64,000 nt of DNA from Thamnidium elegans (taxonomy: Eukaryota > Mucoromycota > Mucoromycetes > Mucorales > Mucoraceae): contig JAIXMG010000003.1 of assembly GCA_025201345.1 (NCBI GenBank), forward strand, positions 1,302,001 through 1,366,000, given 5' to 3'. The translations under genes and the position numbers were made by a program. Below, in pieces: positions 22,135-34,379 of this stretch (the stretch's first letter is position 1; every line of letters begins with the position of its first letter). The notes under the pieces are model-generated. The model was not told the DNA's origin. It saw only the letters and a program-made list of their open reading frames with translations, and did no database searches.

Positions 22135-24131
22135 TTACTTCTTGGCTTCGTAAGCAGAGTCATGAACCTTTTGAGCACGACCAGAAGGATCTTCAGGACA
22201 ACCCCAATCACCTCTAGGAATCCATCTTACGACAGAAGCGGTACAAGCTTCTTGAGGATACCATTGATCAAACATAACACGGTACATGTAAGCTTCCTTG
22301 GTAGTAGGAGCATCCTTAGCCCATTTGCTAGCGGATTGAGCGAAATCAGCATCAGAAATCTTTTTTTCACTAGTTTCCTTAAGGGAATCAATCCAACTGT
22401 AACCAACACCATCAGAGAATTGTTCCTTTTGACGCCAGAGAATTTCCTTGGGTAAATAAGGTTTGGCAGTAGGATCATCAGAGGTATCAAATGCCTTACG
22501 GATAATATACTTTTCCATCTTACCAATAGATCTATCGGGCATCTTTTCCTTAGGATCAATGTTCATGGCAATCTCCAAGAAGCTCTTATCGAGGAAAGGA
22601 ACACGAGCTTCAACACCCCAAGCCATAGTGGACTTGTTAGCACGAAGACAATCAGAGGTATGCAAGTTCTTGACACGGTTAACGGTTTCAGTGTGGAAAT
22701 CATCGGTGTTGGGAGCATTGTGGAAGTAGAGGTAGCCACCAAAGACTTCATCAGCACCTTCACCAGACAAAACCATCTTGACACCCATAGCCTTGATCTT
22801 ACGAGTTAAGAGGTACATGGGAGTAGAAGCACGAATGGTAGTAACATCATAAGTTTCAAGATGATAGATAACATCACTGACAGCATCAAGAGCTTCTTGG
22901 ATAGTGAAAGTATATTCGTGATGAATAGTGTTTAAATGCTTTGCAACTTCACGAGCAGCGATCAAATCGGGGGAACCCGGGAGACCAACAGAGAAAGAAT
23001 GAAGCTTAGGCCATGAAGTAGGACCACCTAAAAAAAATAAAAATGTTAAAAACCAATCACGAAAAAAAAAAAAAACTCTTGTTTTTTTTTTGTTACACCA
23101 CTTACTCTCATCAAAATCTTCATCTTCACTTTCAGATGCCTTAATACCAGCAGCAATCTTTTCGGTCTCACGAGCAGCAATAGCAGCGATCAAAGAAGAA
23201 TCAAGACCACCAGATAATAAGACACCATAAGGGACTTCAGCCATTAATCTTTTACGGACAGCCTTTTCGAGAGACTCTCTTAATTGGGTATAATCAACGG
23301 GATTGGCAGGGATCTTGTTCTCGTCCCACCAGGTAGGGTTGAACCAACGAGTGGTTTCCTTGGTATCAGAGTCATAAACATGACCAGGAGGGAAAGCTAA
23401 AATCTTATCGCAATCTTCGTTAAGAGACTTTAATTCAGAAGCAAAGTAAATACTTTCGGGCATCTTGGAGTTCCAACCATAGTAAAGGGTAGAGATACCA
23501 ATAGCATCACGAGCGGCAATAATTCTGTTTCTCTTCTTATCCAAAAGAACGAAAGAGAAGAAACCATCCAAGTGGTTAACGAGGTCGGTACCATGTTCCT
23601 TATACTAGTTACATATAAATATTAGTAAATAAAAAATTCCTCTCTCTTTTTATTTTTTATTTTTTTTACTGTGTATATTTACCAAGTGCATAATGACTTC
23701 ACAATCGGATTCAGTCTTGAAGACGTAATCACCCTTTAAATCATGTCTTAATTGCTTGTGGTTATAGATTTCACCGTTAACACTAAGGATGATATCTTCA
23801 TCGTCACTGACAATAGGTTGAGCACCAGATCCTAGAAAAAAAAATAGATCATCTTTTAGTACACAAACGCTTAAAAAAAGGAAATTTGTTAAACAAAACT
23901 TACCAACACCAACAATGGCAAGACGTTCATGACATAAGATGTGGTTCTTGGTGGTATAACAACCGGACCAATCAGGACCACGATGTCTAATCCTATTTTT
24001 GTTTATATTAGTAAATAAACTTTTATAAAAAGTAAAAAGGGGGGAACTTACTTCTTGGAGAGATATAAAGCACGTTGACGGTAGGCTTCGATATCGCCTT
24101 GGTAGTTGTATACAGCAAAAATACCACACAT
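22135..24131 (-). CDS. ASN1: Asparagine synthetase (glutamine-hydrolysing)
   Basis: Predicted 569-aa cytosolic enzyme converting aspartate, glutamine and ATP to asparagine, glutamate, AMP and PPi. Minus-strand exons: 24131-24052, 23992-23904, 23831-23683, 23604-23106 and 23027-22135, all phase-consistent. The N-terminal Ntn glutaminase begins MCGIFAVYN, with Cys2 as nucleophile. RHRGPDWSG and NGEIYNH are glutamine-site motifs. The synthetase domain has the PP-loop SGGLDSS (residues 237-243) and the [12 protein letters not shown] motif. Length matches yeast Asn1/Asn2 (~572 aa). Intron 4 is 78 nt and open, so retention would insert 26 residues without breaking the frame. It is convergent with the GATA gene, 249 nt apart. 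Confidence 0.96.
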
Positions 24132-24214
24132 TTTTGGTTTTTAGTTAAAAAAAATAAAAATAAAAGTTATATTAAAGAAAAAAAAAAAAAGAAAGAAAAG
24201 AAATAGCAAATGAA

Positions 24215-24223
24215 GTATTTATA
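24215..24223 (-). promoter_or_regulatory. TATA-like element upstream of asparagine synthetase
   Basis: TATAAATAC on the minus strand, about 85 nt upstream of the start codon. Position and sequence fit a TATA box; not otherwise tested. Confidence 0.4.
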
Positions 24224-26058
24224 CGTTACTGGATTCGCTGTGTTTTAAAATATGTTAATTTGAAGGATGCTAGTCTGAACTATTGTTTCATTTTCGTCAT
24301 TTATTTTTTATATGTCAAGTTAAAATAGTAAAAAGGTACCATATCTATACCTTTACAAGTACACAATGTGCTTACACGTATTTTTTAAGTTGTTATTTCT
24401 ATATTTCTACTCTTTACTTTTGGAGTTTACAGCATTTATAAAAAGTCGGGTTGACAATCTCTTTTTTCTTGTGTTACTAATTAGACCTAGTTGACAAAAC
24501 CTAGACATCGTGACTCACCTCGATTACTTTCCTATTTCAGTAATTTTTTTATCTTTAATAAAAACTCAGCTACATTCAGGAAAAAAAAAAAAAATGTGGG
24601 GGTAAAAGATAGACTTGTTCCTGCAATAGCCGTAATAAATTCATCTGTAGATATACACGTATAAAACGGGGTAGTACGTGATTTTTTTTTATAGTTTTTC
24701 TATAATTTATCTTTACTATTTCTATCTTCTTTAATAGCCAGTTTTTTTTTTTTTTTTTGTGGGTCTTGTTACAGCTTAATATTTTAGTCATAAAGGCAAT
24801 TAAACCCCGTACAATATCCTTTTTGTTAGAAATATAAAACACTCTCACGCCAGAACTTGATAATAAAGTAAATAGTAGCTTACATGATATCCTGTTTTCT
24901 TAATTGGCCCGAATGAATCACAAGTAAATACCCTTATCAAGGTAAGATTCTTATAACTGTATATATTAAAATGCGCCTCAGCCGAGATAAATTGTACATC
25001 GTGGAATGATTACAGATATCTACATTATAAAGATAACGATATGATATACTGACTAAAAAAAAAAAAAAAAAAAACTTTAGACACAATACGTATTTAGGTC
25101 TTTACAAGTTTTAGATAGAATAATGCGTACATCTTTTTCCAAATAAACGGTGGGTTTTAAACAGAGTCAACTATATGACAAATAGCCGTATCCGAGCCAT
25201 ATATATTTTTATACGCGTACGATCGAAACTCATATATATATAATAGTTACGAACGAAAATAATTTAATATTTGCAATTGTACTTTGATTCAAAGGTAAAG
25301 CACAATAATGAGGCTTATCAACCGAGTAGAAAAAAATGGGCCCATGCCTGTATTTCTCACGATAGGAACCAATTAACTACTACGAATTGTTCCTCGGAGT
25401 CGAACTACAACTGATAATTTCATATTATACTGGTTACGTAAAGCTGATATTTACTGCACTCCTTTCCTTATTTTTTAAATAGCATAGTGCCTTAAAAACC
25501 ATAAAACGCTTGTATTTATAAAATCCCAACTAACAACATCGATTGACTTTAATATTAAAAATTTCCTAGCCAAAAAGCGTTTTAAGGGGACGATTGAGTT
25601 CAACCTCCTACGAAAAAATTTCCAGCAAATTTCCATTTAAGTTTTTTTGGGTTAACGTTACACCGAAAGATAAGCTGCTTCCAATCATTACCCCCCAGCA
25701 AATCTTACAATTATAAAAAACCTTATCTTTTTTACCGAGCTTAAATTTATAACCGTATATAGAGATTTTTTTTTTTTTTTTTGGAGGAACTACAAACATT
25801 GAGCGTTATGTACACTAATGAAAAAGGTCTGGTAAATACGGTATCTAACAAATAATGGTTGTATGTAACAGATCACAATGGTATTTACAAACCAAAAATC
25901 ACAGATATTATACTTATTTAAAACAAGTTGTTTTATAGTATTAGTAGATCGAATGCGTTTATTGAAAAATCAGACCCTAGTGTCACAATAGGGTGGGAAA
26001 AATAACATGTACGTTATTCGAGCCTATTTTTTCCGATTGATTTCTGCATGCTTCTTGT
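24224..26058. other. 1.8-kb gene-free region
   Basis: Between the asparagine synthetase promoter and the 3' end of the multicopper-oxidase-like gene. AT-rich with homopolymers. The frames at 24576 and 25608 on the minus strand are low-complexity and unsupported. No repeat or RNA gene recognised. Confidence 0.6.
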
Positions 26059-27332
26059 TCAAGATAATTTGACGGTATACTGCATAACCATACCTTCAGT
26101 TCTGTTATTTAGCGAGCCAAACTGATATTTACCGTTAGTTTTAGGATGTACGGTAACTGTATAAAAAGAAGCAGGCATCAACCTAATTTGATCGACAGTG
26201 GCGTCACTCCAGGTGATCTCGCCATGTTCCCATTTTACGTTTTGTACATCCCAATATGTACCCCAGCCTAATAAGTGCCAATCAACAGGTTTTTTAATTA
26301 CCAGGTCTGTCGGGGCGGAACTTATCAAGCCGTTGACAGATGGAAACGTGTTTATCTGGTAGAATTCATTTTCTTCTATTTTGGCTACATCAACTTTGGG
26401 GTATAGTTCAGATAACGTACGTCTCAAATAGGGTGAATAATTTTCATCCGACACTAAAGGCCCTGTGTCAATAATAATAACAATAATAATACATCATTAT
26501 TACTAACCAAATAAAGAGGTGACAATATCATCATTAGAAAGTTTTCCAGGCTTATAAATTACAATAGCACCATATAAGCCAGCATATCTACATATATATA
26601 ATATCATCAATACATTTTTTTTTTCCTTAAAAAAAAAAAAACTTTACACATCAGTTTCTTCAACATGAGAATGATAACCCCATACAATAGAATTGCCATC
26701 TTTAGGACCAGGACCAGCTCTTGGTAACACATGCCAATGATAAGTATAAGTTTGATTTGGTTGCACAATACCTTTCTCATACGAATCTTTAAATATAGCT
26801 CCTTCCATTTCAAATTCATAAAACACACCCTAAACCCAATATAACTTAACAACTGCTTTATATATAAAAAGGGGTGTATTAAACTTACATGTGGATGCAT
26901 TGTAAAATTATACGAACATTTGTTCCAAAAATGAATTTTAATGGTGTCACCAACCTCTGCTCTCAAAATTGGGCCCATATTTCCTTGCCAATGAAATCGA
27001 CTCTTTTTTTTTTTTGTAAAGTTTGCATCTTCATATTCGTGGTAAAGTGCTTTATAATATCTTGTACCTAAAATACTGGCATCTATAAAAACTTTATTAG
27101 TATTCTTTTTTTTTTTTGTTTTATCTCTTTTTTTTTTTTTTTTTGTACCTGTGACATTAGAGCTTTTGGATTGACTGGAGTAATCCCAAATACTTTCTTC
27201 GGCTGCAATATAAAATGTGCGCTCTTTGCCATTAAGCTCTTGTTCAAACTCATCGTCTAAAATGTCAAAGTAATCGGGCGATGCATAAACTAGCGTAATA
27301 GCTACAATTAGCAAGATGACTACAATTCGCAT
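26059..27332 (-). CDS. Two-domain multicopper-oxidase-like protein with lost C-terminal copper ligands
   Basis: Minus-strand exons 27332-27149, 27091-26889, 26829-26648, 26587-26508 and 26462-26059 give a 350-aa protein with a signal peptide (MRIVVILLIVAITLVYA). It resembles the first and last cupredoxin domains of the hephaestin/ceruloplasmin group (YIAAEESIWDY, KALYHEYEDANF, GPILRAEVGDTI). N-terminal ligand motifs are intact: HPHG from residue 127 (the Gly is restored by splicing) and GYHSHV near 181-186. In the last domain the sites aligning with the HxxHxH and HCHxxxH motifs read NVKWEHG and YQFGSLNNR, so type 1 and half of the trinuclear ligands are missing. Ferroxidase or laccase activity is unlikely. 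It could be a copper-binding or regulatory relative, or a decaying gene, although all splice sites and the frame are clean. Confidence 0.85.
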
Positions 27333-28099
27333 GATCAAAACTGGTTTCGTTCAGTGATTATAATAATAAAAAAGAAAAAGAAAAAATAGGCCCGGGGGGG
27401 GGGGAAGACGGTTTCAATTATCAGCTGATTCTTGCCAAATGTAAGAGCAGTAACAGCACTGAGAAACCTATTTTTTCTTTTGTAATCGATGTATATAATT
27501 ATAATTTCGATTTAGTATGGTAATTCGTACCTAGAGAAATATAAGTAGATGGCTTTATTACTCAGAACGAGAACGCATGTTAAGAAGAAAAGAAGAGGCT
27601 ATAATTAAGCCTAGTAATGCGGATACAGAGAGGATATTCTCCCTCTCTTTTTCGTAAACGTACCAAGAGTTTGAATTAGACAGACTTTAGCTTTAATATA
27701 TCATCAAGTAATGGTTTTCGGTCAGTCAAGGATCTTTTATTTGCCTTAATATGACTTGAAAATACCATCAGATAGTGTCAGCATAGAGTACAGAGTTCCC
27801 CAGTTTGCATGAAATATCCAAGTTTGGTTAGAACAGTGAGAAATAATAATGCTGTAAGTTGCTCCTATTGAGAGTAAAGTATTTTTGTCTGTGACATAAC
27901 TAGACACGATTTAAAGCTTACTGGCTTATATCTATAAGAAACAGACTTTTATAAAGCTTATTTCGGGAATATCTAGGTTTTGCATCAGTTTCGACTTGAA
28001 CTACGCGCCAAATGAAGAGATAAACATCTGATGTAACACCCGATCCAAATAAGAATGGGGTTTTTTTTAATATTTTTCCTTTTCTTTTTTTTTAAAAAA
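27333..28099. other. Divergent intergenic region
   Basis: Shared upstream region of the multicopper-oxidase-like gene (-) and TAPT1 (+). It includes a G run (27396-27404) and a T-run/A-run pair directly before the TAPT1 start (28086-28100). No gene seen. Confidence 0.6.
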
Positions 28100-30472
28100 A
28101 TGGATAATAGATTTCCTGTAGATAGTGGGTGGGTTGAAACACCTAAAATACGTAAGAGAATGATGAGCCATGACGAAAAGAAAAAGGCTTCATCTGTACC
28201 AACGACACCTGTATTACAACAAGCTAACCATTTCAATATACTATCACCACCTTCATCGCCCACAGCATTAAAAAAGAAAAAGAAGAAGAGACCACGTGTA
28301 ATCCATAGTAACAGTAACCGTTCACCTCTAGTCAATGAGATTACGGATGAATGGGATGATCATATTGTACCTTGTGATCAATTAGAAGGTTTAAATATCT
28401 CTAGAAACGAACCTGATCCTCAGCCTGATGAAGCTTTACGACAAATATCTTTTCTTGATTACTTGAAAGATGAATTAACTGTAGCTGATTTTGATAGTGC
28501 ACAAGAATTAAAACGAGAGCGAGTTACAAACTTTTTAGGTGTGCCGGCAGCATTTGAAAAGGTAAAAACTATTTTTTTTTGAAAAAAAAAAAAAAAAAAG
28601 TACCTTTTATACTGATATTATCAAGTTGATGGGATTTGGTTTTTTTGTTTGTTTAGATTCTTTTTTATATACCTTTACTATTCTTCCATTACGATTTTGC
28701 TTGGCGTTTTATCACTTTTTAATATATGTGGTTAGGAATATACAAGTTAAGCTTGGACAGAGAACGAGGTAATGTATATTTTTTTTTTAAATGTCATCAT
28801 TTTAGCTAATATCATGATTTAGTTTTGTACAACTAAGACCTTCACAAAAATGTGATTTATTAAAAGGACTGATGATTATTATTACGTGTATTGTAATGTG
28901 GTCTATGGATCCATCACGTATTTACCATTCGATCCGAGGACAAGCAGTATTAAAACTCTATGTTGTATTTAATGTATTAGAGATCTGTGATAAACTTTGT
29001 TGTTCAGTTGGTGTTGATATTTTGGATGCATTATTTTCAAAGGCTACATTAGGAAATCCCGATGAAGGCCTTGGTGGTGCAGCTTATGCAAAAAGACAAT
29101 TGAAGCCAATTACATTATTTGTTTTAGCTACAGGATATATGAGTAAAGTAATATATTCAATGTGTACATACATATACATGCTAATGCTCTATACTAGTTA
29201 TTCATACATCAGTACTATTCTTTCAAATGATTACATTAAATGTAGCCATCAATTTCTACTCCAATGCATTGCTTTCACTATTGATTTCCAACCAGTTTGT
29301 TGAAATTAAGCAATCTGTATTTAAAAAGTTTGAAAAGGAGAACTTATTTCAATTGACTTGCAGCGGTAAGTTTAAAAAGCTTATACAAAAAAAAAAAAAA
29401 AAATAGACCATTAAAAAAGATAATAGATATCGTTGAAAGGTTTCAGCAGTGTGCATTTTTATTCATTATTACATTACGTAATGTTATTGAACTATCAGAA
29501 TCAGGACCTTCTTCCATTTTACCTTCTACATTTGTTCCCTTGTTCAAGTTACCTGCTTCCACTTCATTAAATACTTTAATGACACCTGTTGTCATGGTTA
29601 TTTCATCTGAATTAATGGTGGATTGGTTAAAGCATGCATTTATAACTAAATTTAATCAGATTAGACCCTCAATTTACGGTAAATACATTGATGTGCTTTG
29701 TAAAGATCTTGTGATTGGAAGTCCTGGTCGGATCAGTGGTAAAAATCATGCATTTGTCGATCAGTCACCAGTTGTATCACGTCGTATTGGATTTCCTGTA
29801 TTACCCTTAGCTTGTTTGGTAAGAATAATAAACAAAATGAAGCACGTAAATTTAATTAGACTTATATTATAGTACGTTCGTATGATGCAACAAATTTTAC
29901 CCATGATGTTCATGTCACAAAATACCAATCAATCAGCAAATACAAGTGCTGCTGCTTCAGTAATAACAAATAGTTTATTAAACTATTTAATGAACCATCA
30001 AGGTATGGTAAACCAAGTTTTACCTGCTCGTATTCAACTCGTGGTATTATCCATGGTAAAATGTGGATGGTTAGAAAATGGACTTGATAAATTATTTAGG
30101 TTCATAACTTGGTCACTGGTAGTAGCCATTTTGGCAGTTATGTAAGATTGTATAATGCTATGATAGAATAGAACCTTACTAAACTAACTCTTTTTTTTTA
30201 AAACAAAAAGACTGTTGGCTTTAAAAGTTGTAGTTGGTATTAATTTATTGGGATTTGCCTACAAGAGGTTTTCTGGTATGGAGGAAAGAGAAAAGAAGGA
30301 GGCCAAAAAAGAAAAGGAAATGAAGGCTATGAGTAAAGATGAAACAGAGTATACTTCCTCCGTAAGAAACTATCTAAGTAAACCAGAAGATCACGTTTTG
30401 GGTGAAAAACCTATAAAGTATACTTTGGAAAATGTAGATAGATTTTCCATGGTAAAGAGTAGAATACCTTAA
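28100..30472 (+). CDS. TAPT1/Emp65 family ER membrane protein
   Basis: Seven exons (28100-28561, 28626-28768, 28823-29142, 29198-29365, 29427-29818, 29873-30141, 30211-30472) give a 671-aa polytopic membrane protein. The disordered N terminus is followed by the family core: FLGVPAAFEKLMGFGFFVCL, then DSFLYTFTILPLR, IRGQAVLKLYVVFNVLEICD, KLCCSVGVDILDALF, ITLNVAINFYSNALL, NQFVEIKQSVFKKFEKENLF and DIVERFQQC. Yeast Emp65 and its partner act in ER protein quality control, and the human member is linked to cilia. A lysine/glutamate-rich cytosolic tail follows the last helix. The reading depends on six short introns, each with a clear GT-AG and consistent phase. Confidence 0.93.
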
Positions 30473-30549
30473 ACCCCTCCTTTTTGCTTTTATTGTATAG
30501 TATGTGTCATTTTTATTATTATTTATAAATAAATTTTGTTTTTTTTTGA

Positions 30550-31712
30550 TCACATAGTCATAGTTGCAGCAGAAAAAGATCTTGACCAAGCCCACACTTT
30601 TTTATCAGCAGTAGTTTGTATATTACTATCATTATAACCGGGTGTCTCTTTATATGCCACAAGTGCTCTTAAAGAAGCCGAAACAAATGTAAAGAAAGTT
30701 TCTGATGCAAGTTCGTGCAAGTGGTACTTTTCATCGGCTTTTAATAACTGTTTGATGCATGATATACCAACACATTGAAGCTTTTCTGAAAATCGGGTGT
30801 AACGGTCAATCCATAAGATTAACTGAGCGAAATACGAAAATAGTATATAAAGTAAGCCTATGTACAATTGGAGTAAGTCTCTCTTATTTTATTTTTTTTA
30901 AAAAAAAACCTGTATACAAACCTGGTAGAGGAGATTGTTTAAATAGTATGACGCATTGAACAATAAATTCAGTCATGACTCTACCCACTTGCTTAAGCTT
31001 GGAAAGCGAATCAAATTGCTTTATTTGTTTGTCCTCGCCGCTAGACGATGTCATTAATATATTTGATAAGGTAAGGAATCTAGTGATGAAAGTATCTGAA
31101 CTTGTTGAGACTTGATCGATTGATTCCATTCGCTGATTGTCGTTTACTTGTAATTTAGAGGTAATACCCACTCTTTCCTCTAGGCTAACAGTTATATAAA
31201 AGTGTGATTAAATAGAACCCATATGCTAACAACAACAACAAAAACACATACCTTATTAGTTTTTCTCGTAAAGCCTGTTTCGTGGTTTGATCTTTCAAAT
31301 CTAGAACATACTCGTTAATCATTATCTTTTTTTTTTTTTTTTTTTTTTTTCGAAAAAAAAAATCTTAGTTACTTGGTAAAGACATAATGATCTTCTCTAA
31401 GCCGGCTAGATAGATATCCAATGCTATTTCTTCATTTCCACTATCGAATTCATCTGCTGCTACTTCTAATAATTTGATGCTAGAGGATATACCTTTACGA
31501 TCAACTTGGGTATTACCACCTAAAAGCCAATTACTATAAGGAGGCGGAAAGTCTTCCTGGGTGGATGGTGAAGCAGAATGAACGGAATGAGGCGATGGCA
31601 GCCCACGTGTGTTCAATCGAGTTAGCTCCTGTCTTTTATTACGAGATGGGCCAACAATAGTATCTAGTTTATTTAAAGACCTGTAAAATATACTGGAAAT
31701 AATTGAACTCAT
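30550..31712 (-). CDS. MIT-domain protein (possible ESCRT/endosomal adaptor)
   Basis: Minus-strand exons 31712-31373, 31300-31252, 31184-30922 and 30857-30550 give 319 aa. After a disordered basic N terminus, a MIT helical bundle spans roughly residues 75-135. It reads IKLLEVAADEFDSGNEEIAL, DIYLAGLEKIIMSLP, then after splicing NLKDQTTKQALREKLISLEE. Splicing with the acceptor at 31301 (TTCTAG) is need to restore this; unspliced, the frame stops after MSLPSN. The C-terminal 180 residues are helical without a known motif. MIT domains bind ESCRT-III tails or microtubule-linked partners. The stop codon is only 77 nt from that of TAPT1, a very tight convergent pair. Confidence 0.75.
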
Positions 31713-32602
31713 TGATTACTTTAGATATAAAGAAAAGAAAAGTATTTCACTGTCAAAGAAAAAAAAAAAAAAAAAGCCTATTAAGAATAAAAAAAAAAAA
31801 GAGGGTGTAAACAAAAGTAGATAAATTATACTTGAACCAAAACAAAACAACAACTTCATGTGATATCGGGCCGCTTGTCTCTCTTATGATACATCCCAAG
31901 TGTTATTTTCGGTCAATATTAATACAAAAATTGACATGGTGTGCGTATATTGCAATCATAAAAAGAGAAGTTAGAAAAAGAAAGGGATACTTTATGCACG
32001 TGTACATATAAACAAATACAGCCTCCCGCTTATCTTTGCACTAGGATGTTAATTACTTGCCCGTTAATGCAACAATGTCTTTTTTCTTTCTTTCTGTGTG
32101 TAACATTTAATGAAGTCTTATTTCTATAAACAAGATTTACTTTTTTCGTTAACCCATATATACTGATATGAAAGATAACAAAACTATAACGTATCAATAC
32201 TCACTGTCTTTATATATATATATTGTTATTGCTTATTACACAAATGTGTATCAAAAAGTACGGGTCAGTGTCAACATTTTTCTTGGTGACACATTGTTTG
32301 ACTTGTTTTTCCACTTTGCTACTTTCGTACTATATCTCTATATGGTAGAAAAATATATATACAATTGGCGTACATCGATAGGGTTAGGAATATAATCTAC
32401 TACTAGTAGTGTGATAGTATCTTATAATGAAAAATATGTAACTAAAAGAAAAAACAGCAAGAAATGAAAATCTGTAATCCTTTATTACATGATGCAGAGT
32501 TGTTCATGAGTTTTTATATATACATATATATAAAATTATTATGTGAAATAAGTGTCAATTAATGTAATATTTTCCATAAAAGTGGCAACATGAAACTTAA
32601 CA
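31713..32602. other. Intergenic, no gene seen
   Basis: Upstream region of the MIT gene plus AT-rich spacer with A runs and TA-rich stretches. The frame at 32168-32395 is unsupported. Confidence 0.55.
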
Positions 32603-32899
32603 CTAAAATACGCCATTCACTGTTTTTTGTGTGTCATAAATCCAGTTTCGTTCTTTAAGTGAAATATGTTCTCCTCCAATAGTGCACATCCTGTAAAAAA
32701 AAAGGATATATACCCTGAATAAAATCGCAAATCGGTTATTCCAGGAATATCGCCTACAACGTGAACCAGCTGTCTGGCTTTGTAGTTTACTTTAATCCTT
32801 GTTTCTATCTAGAGTTAGTAACCCTTTTTCTGAGTAATAACAGCAATGACAAAAATGTTTGAGGATAAAATATCTCACGGGCGTGTTGATGGTTTCCAT
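32603..32899 (-). CDS. Candidate very small gene, unknown family, uncertain 3' structure
   Basis: Minus-strand exons 32899-32879 (METINTP) and 32808-32714 (IETRIKVNYKARQLVHVVGD...) join in phase across a 70-nt intron with a textbook branch site and acceptor (TACTAACTCTAG). Beyond 32714 two readings exist. Skipping 23 nt with GT-AG ends (32713-32691) gives MCTIGGEHISLKERNW and a stop at 32603. Reading through gives a different tail with a stop at 32617. A 23-nt intron would be abnormally short for fungi, so an indel or pseudogene is possible. The frame also extends upstream toward 33019. No family recognised. Confidence 0.35.
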
Positions 32900-33478
32900 G
32901 ACGTTGAAATATATTGGTGATGGTTGCAAAGAGTGAATTACGAATAAACATTTCTTTTTTTTATTGTAATCTCTTTTGTCTTTTGGTGTCTTTAGGGAAG
33001 GAGAGAGTATTGAGGTCAAATTTACTTGTTATTGACAAGTGGTTGTTATTCTGTTCTTCTTTTTCTACTTAATCTCTACTGATTCAAAACAGCAAGTCCT
33101 TTTTTTCTTGAAGAGGGTCACTATTAAACACGGAAAGCTTTTGCGTGATTCAATAAAAGTAAGCACATTAGTGAATTCCTTTCTCGTTGCTAGTTTTAAA
33201 ATAATAAAAGAGCACGCGTTTTTTAAAAAAAAAATACAAATGGTATAGATGTATGACATCAGGAATCGTTAGTATAAGATACCACAAAGAAATAAGAAAA
33301 AAAAGTAAACTCCTCGCTTTCTACATTAAAGACATTTTTTTATACAGGAAAGTTAAAAAAAAAGAAAAAAAAGATGAAGTTAAAAGATATGTTTATTAAA
33401 GGTACTCTTCTGTACCATAGATGTGGCTAAGAGATAAGCTTAAAATAAAAATATTGAACCGATTAAGAGTCTAACCAA

Positions 33479-33541
33479 AGCCTTGTATTAAAGTCTTGTA
33501 GCAACTAAAGTCTTGTAGCAACTAAAGTCTTGTAGCAAAGT
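33479..33541. repeat. 17-bp tandem repeat and degenerate relatives
   Basis: AAAGTCTTGTAGCAACT occurs about two and a half times (33490-33540). It is followed by repeated GCCTTGA(A)CCA blocks up to about 33595. Confidence 0.75.
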
Positions 33542-33595
33542 AAAAACCAAAAGCCGTGAGCCTTGAGCCTTGAACCAAGAGGCCTTGAACCAAAT

Positions 33596-34379
33596 CCCAG
33601 ATCCGACCAACAAATAAAATATGACGAGATGCAAGCAACATAATATCGCTATCAGATTGACCTGGAGTTCGGTCTAATACCTTGTTCCAGCGGCATGTAC
33701 TAGATATTCTCGTAAAGTCAAGTGATACTAGAGTCCCGTACTCGGGGTTCGTGAAAAAGACCTAAGTCTTCCAGCCCTTTCCTGGGTCCACCGGAAATGT
33801 TTACTAGAGTTTTGATTGCCATTGTCGTCCCTCGTTCAAACACCTCGTTTGTGGTAGGTTAATCAGATCAAAAGATCCTTGTTCCGTGTCCTCATTTTTC
33901 TCATCATGTACTTCGCCCTTTACTAAAGCCTCATTACAAGACTCGTTCGGTATAGCATTCCAGTCACTGTTACAGAGAAGCTTTCCAAAGGCCCAATCCC
34001 ATAACATACCCATCTGAAAGCCGAAAATAGAGGCTTTTGATCCAAATTCCTTGATTCACAAGTCTTGTTCCGTAGTAAAACCTTTTTGCAGCATTTCCAG
34101 AGTAACTTGCAACCTTCTTGGACCCGCGGCCGTTTGGCCGCTTAGAGTTGAATTTCGAAGAAAAAAAAATAATTAATATCTTTCTCTCCTTTAACATATT
34201 AAACTACTTATACTAACATACCTTGGTTTAAGAACTTGAGAAAAAGAGATTGAGAAAAGTTATGAAAAAAATCCTTTTATACTTTTGCCGCAAAAATTAG
34301 TTCACAAAATTAGTTCACGTGAAGCACCCCCCCCCCCTCCCTATTTTTATATAAAGTTAATAAAATAAAGCGAACATTA
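33596..34379. other. Gene-free, higher-complexity spacer
   Basis: Less homopolymeric than its surroundings, with minus-strand frames of 69 and 75 codons (33804-34197) that share no motif I know. It may be eroded mobile DNA. Ends in a C run at 34327-34337. Confidence 0.35.

Noticed and set aside
22084..22729. Plus-strand frames over the asparagine synthetase exon
   Set aside because: Antisense shadows of a strongly conserved coding exon.
32168..32395. 75-codon hydrophobic frame
   Set aside because: Frame driven by TATA repeats; no supporting motif or splice site.
33804..34197. Two minus-strand frames in the repeat-rich region
   Set aside because: Composition is somewhat coding-like but no motif, start context or splice partner; kept only as a spacer note.
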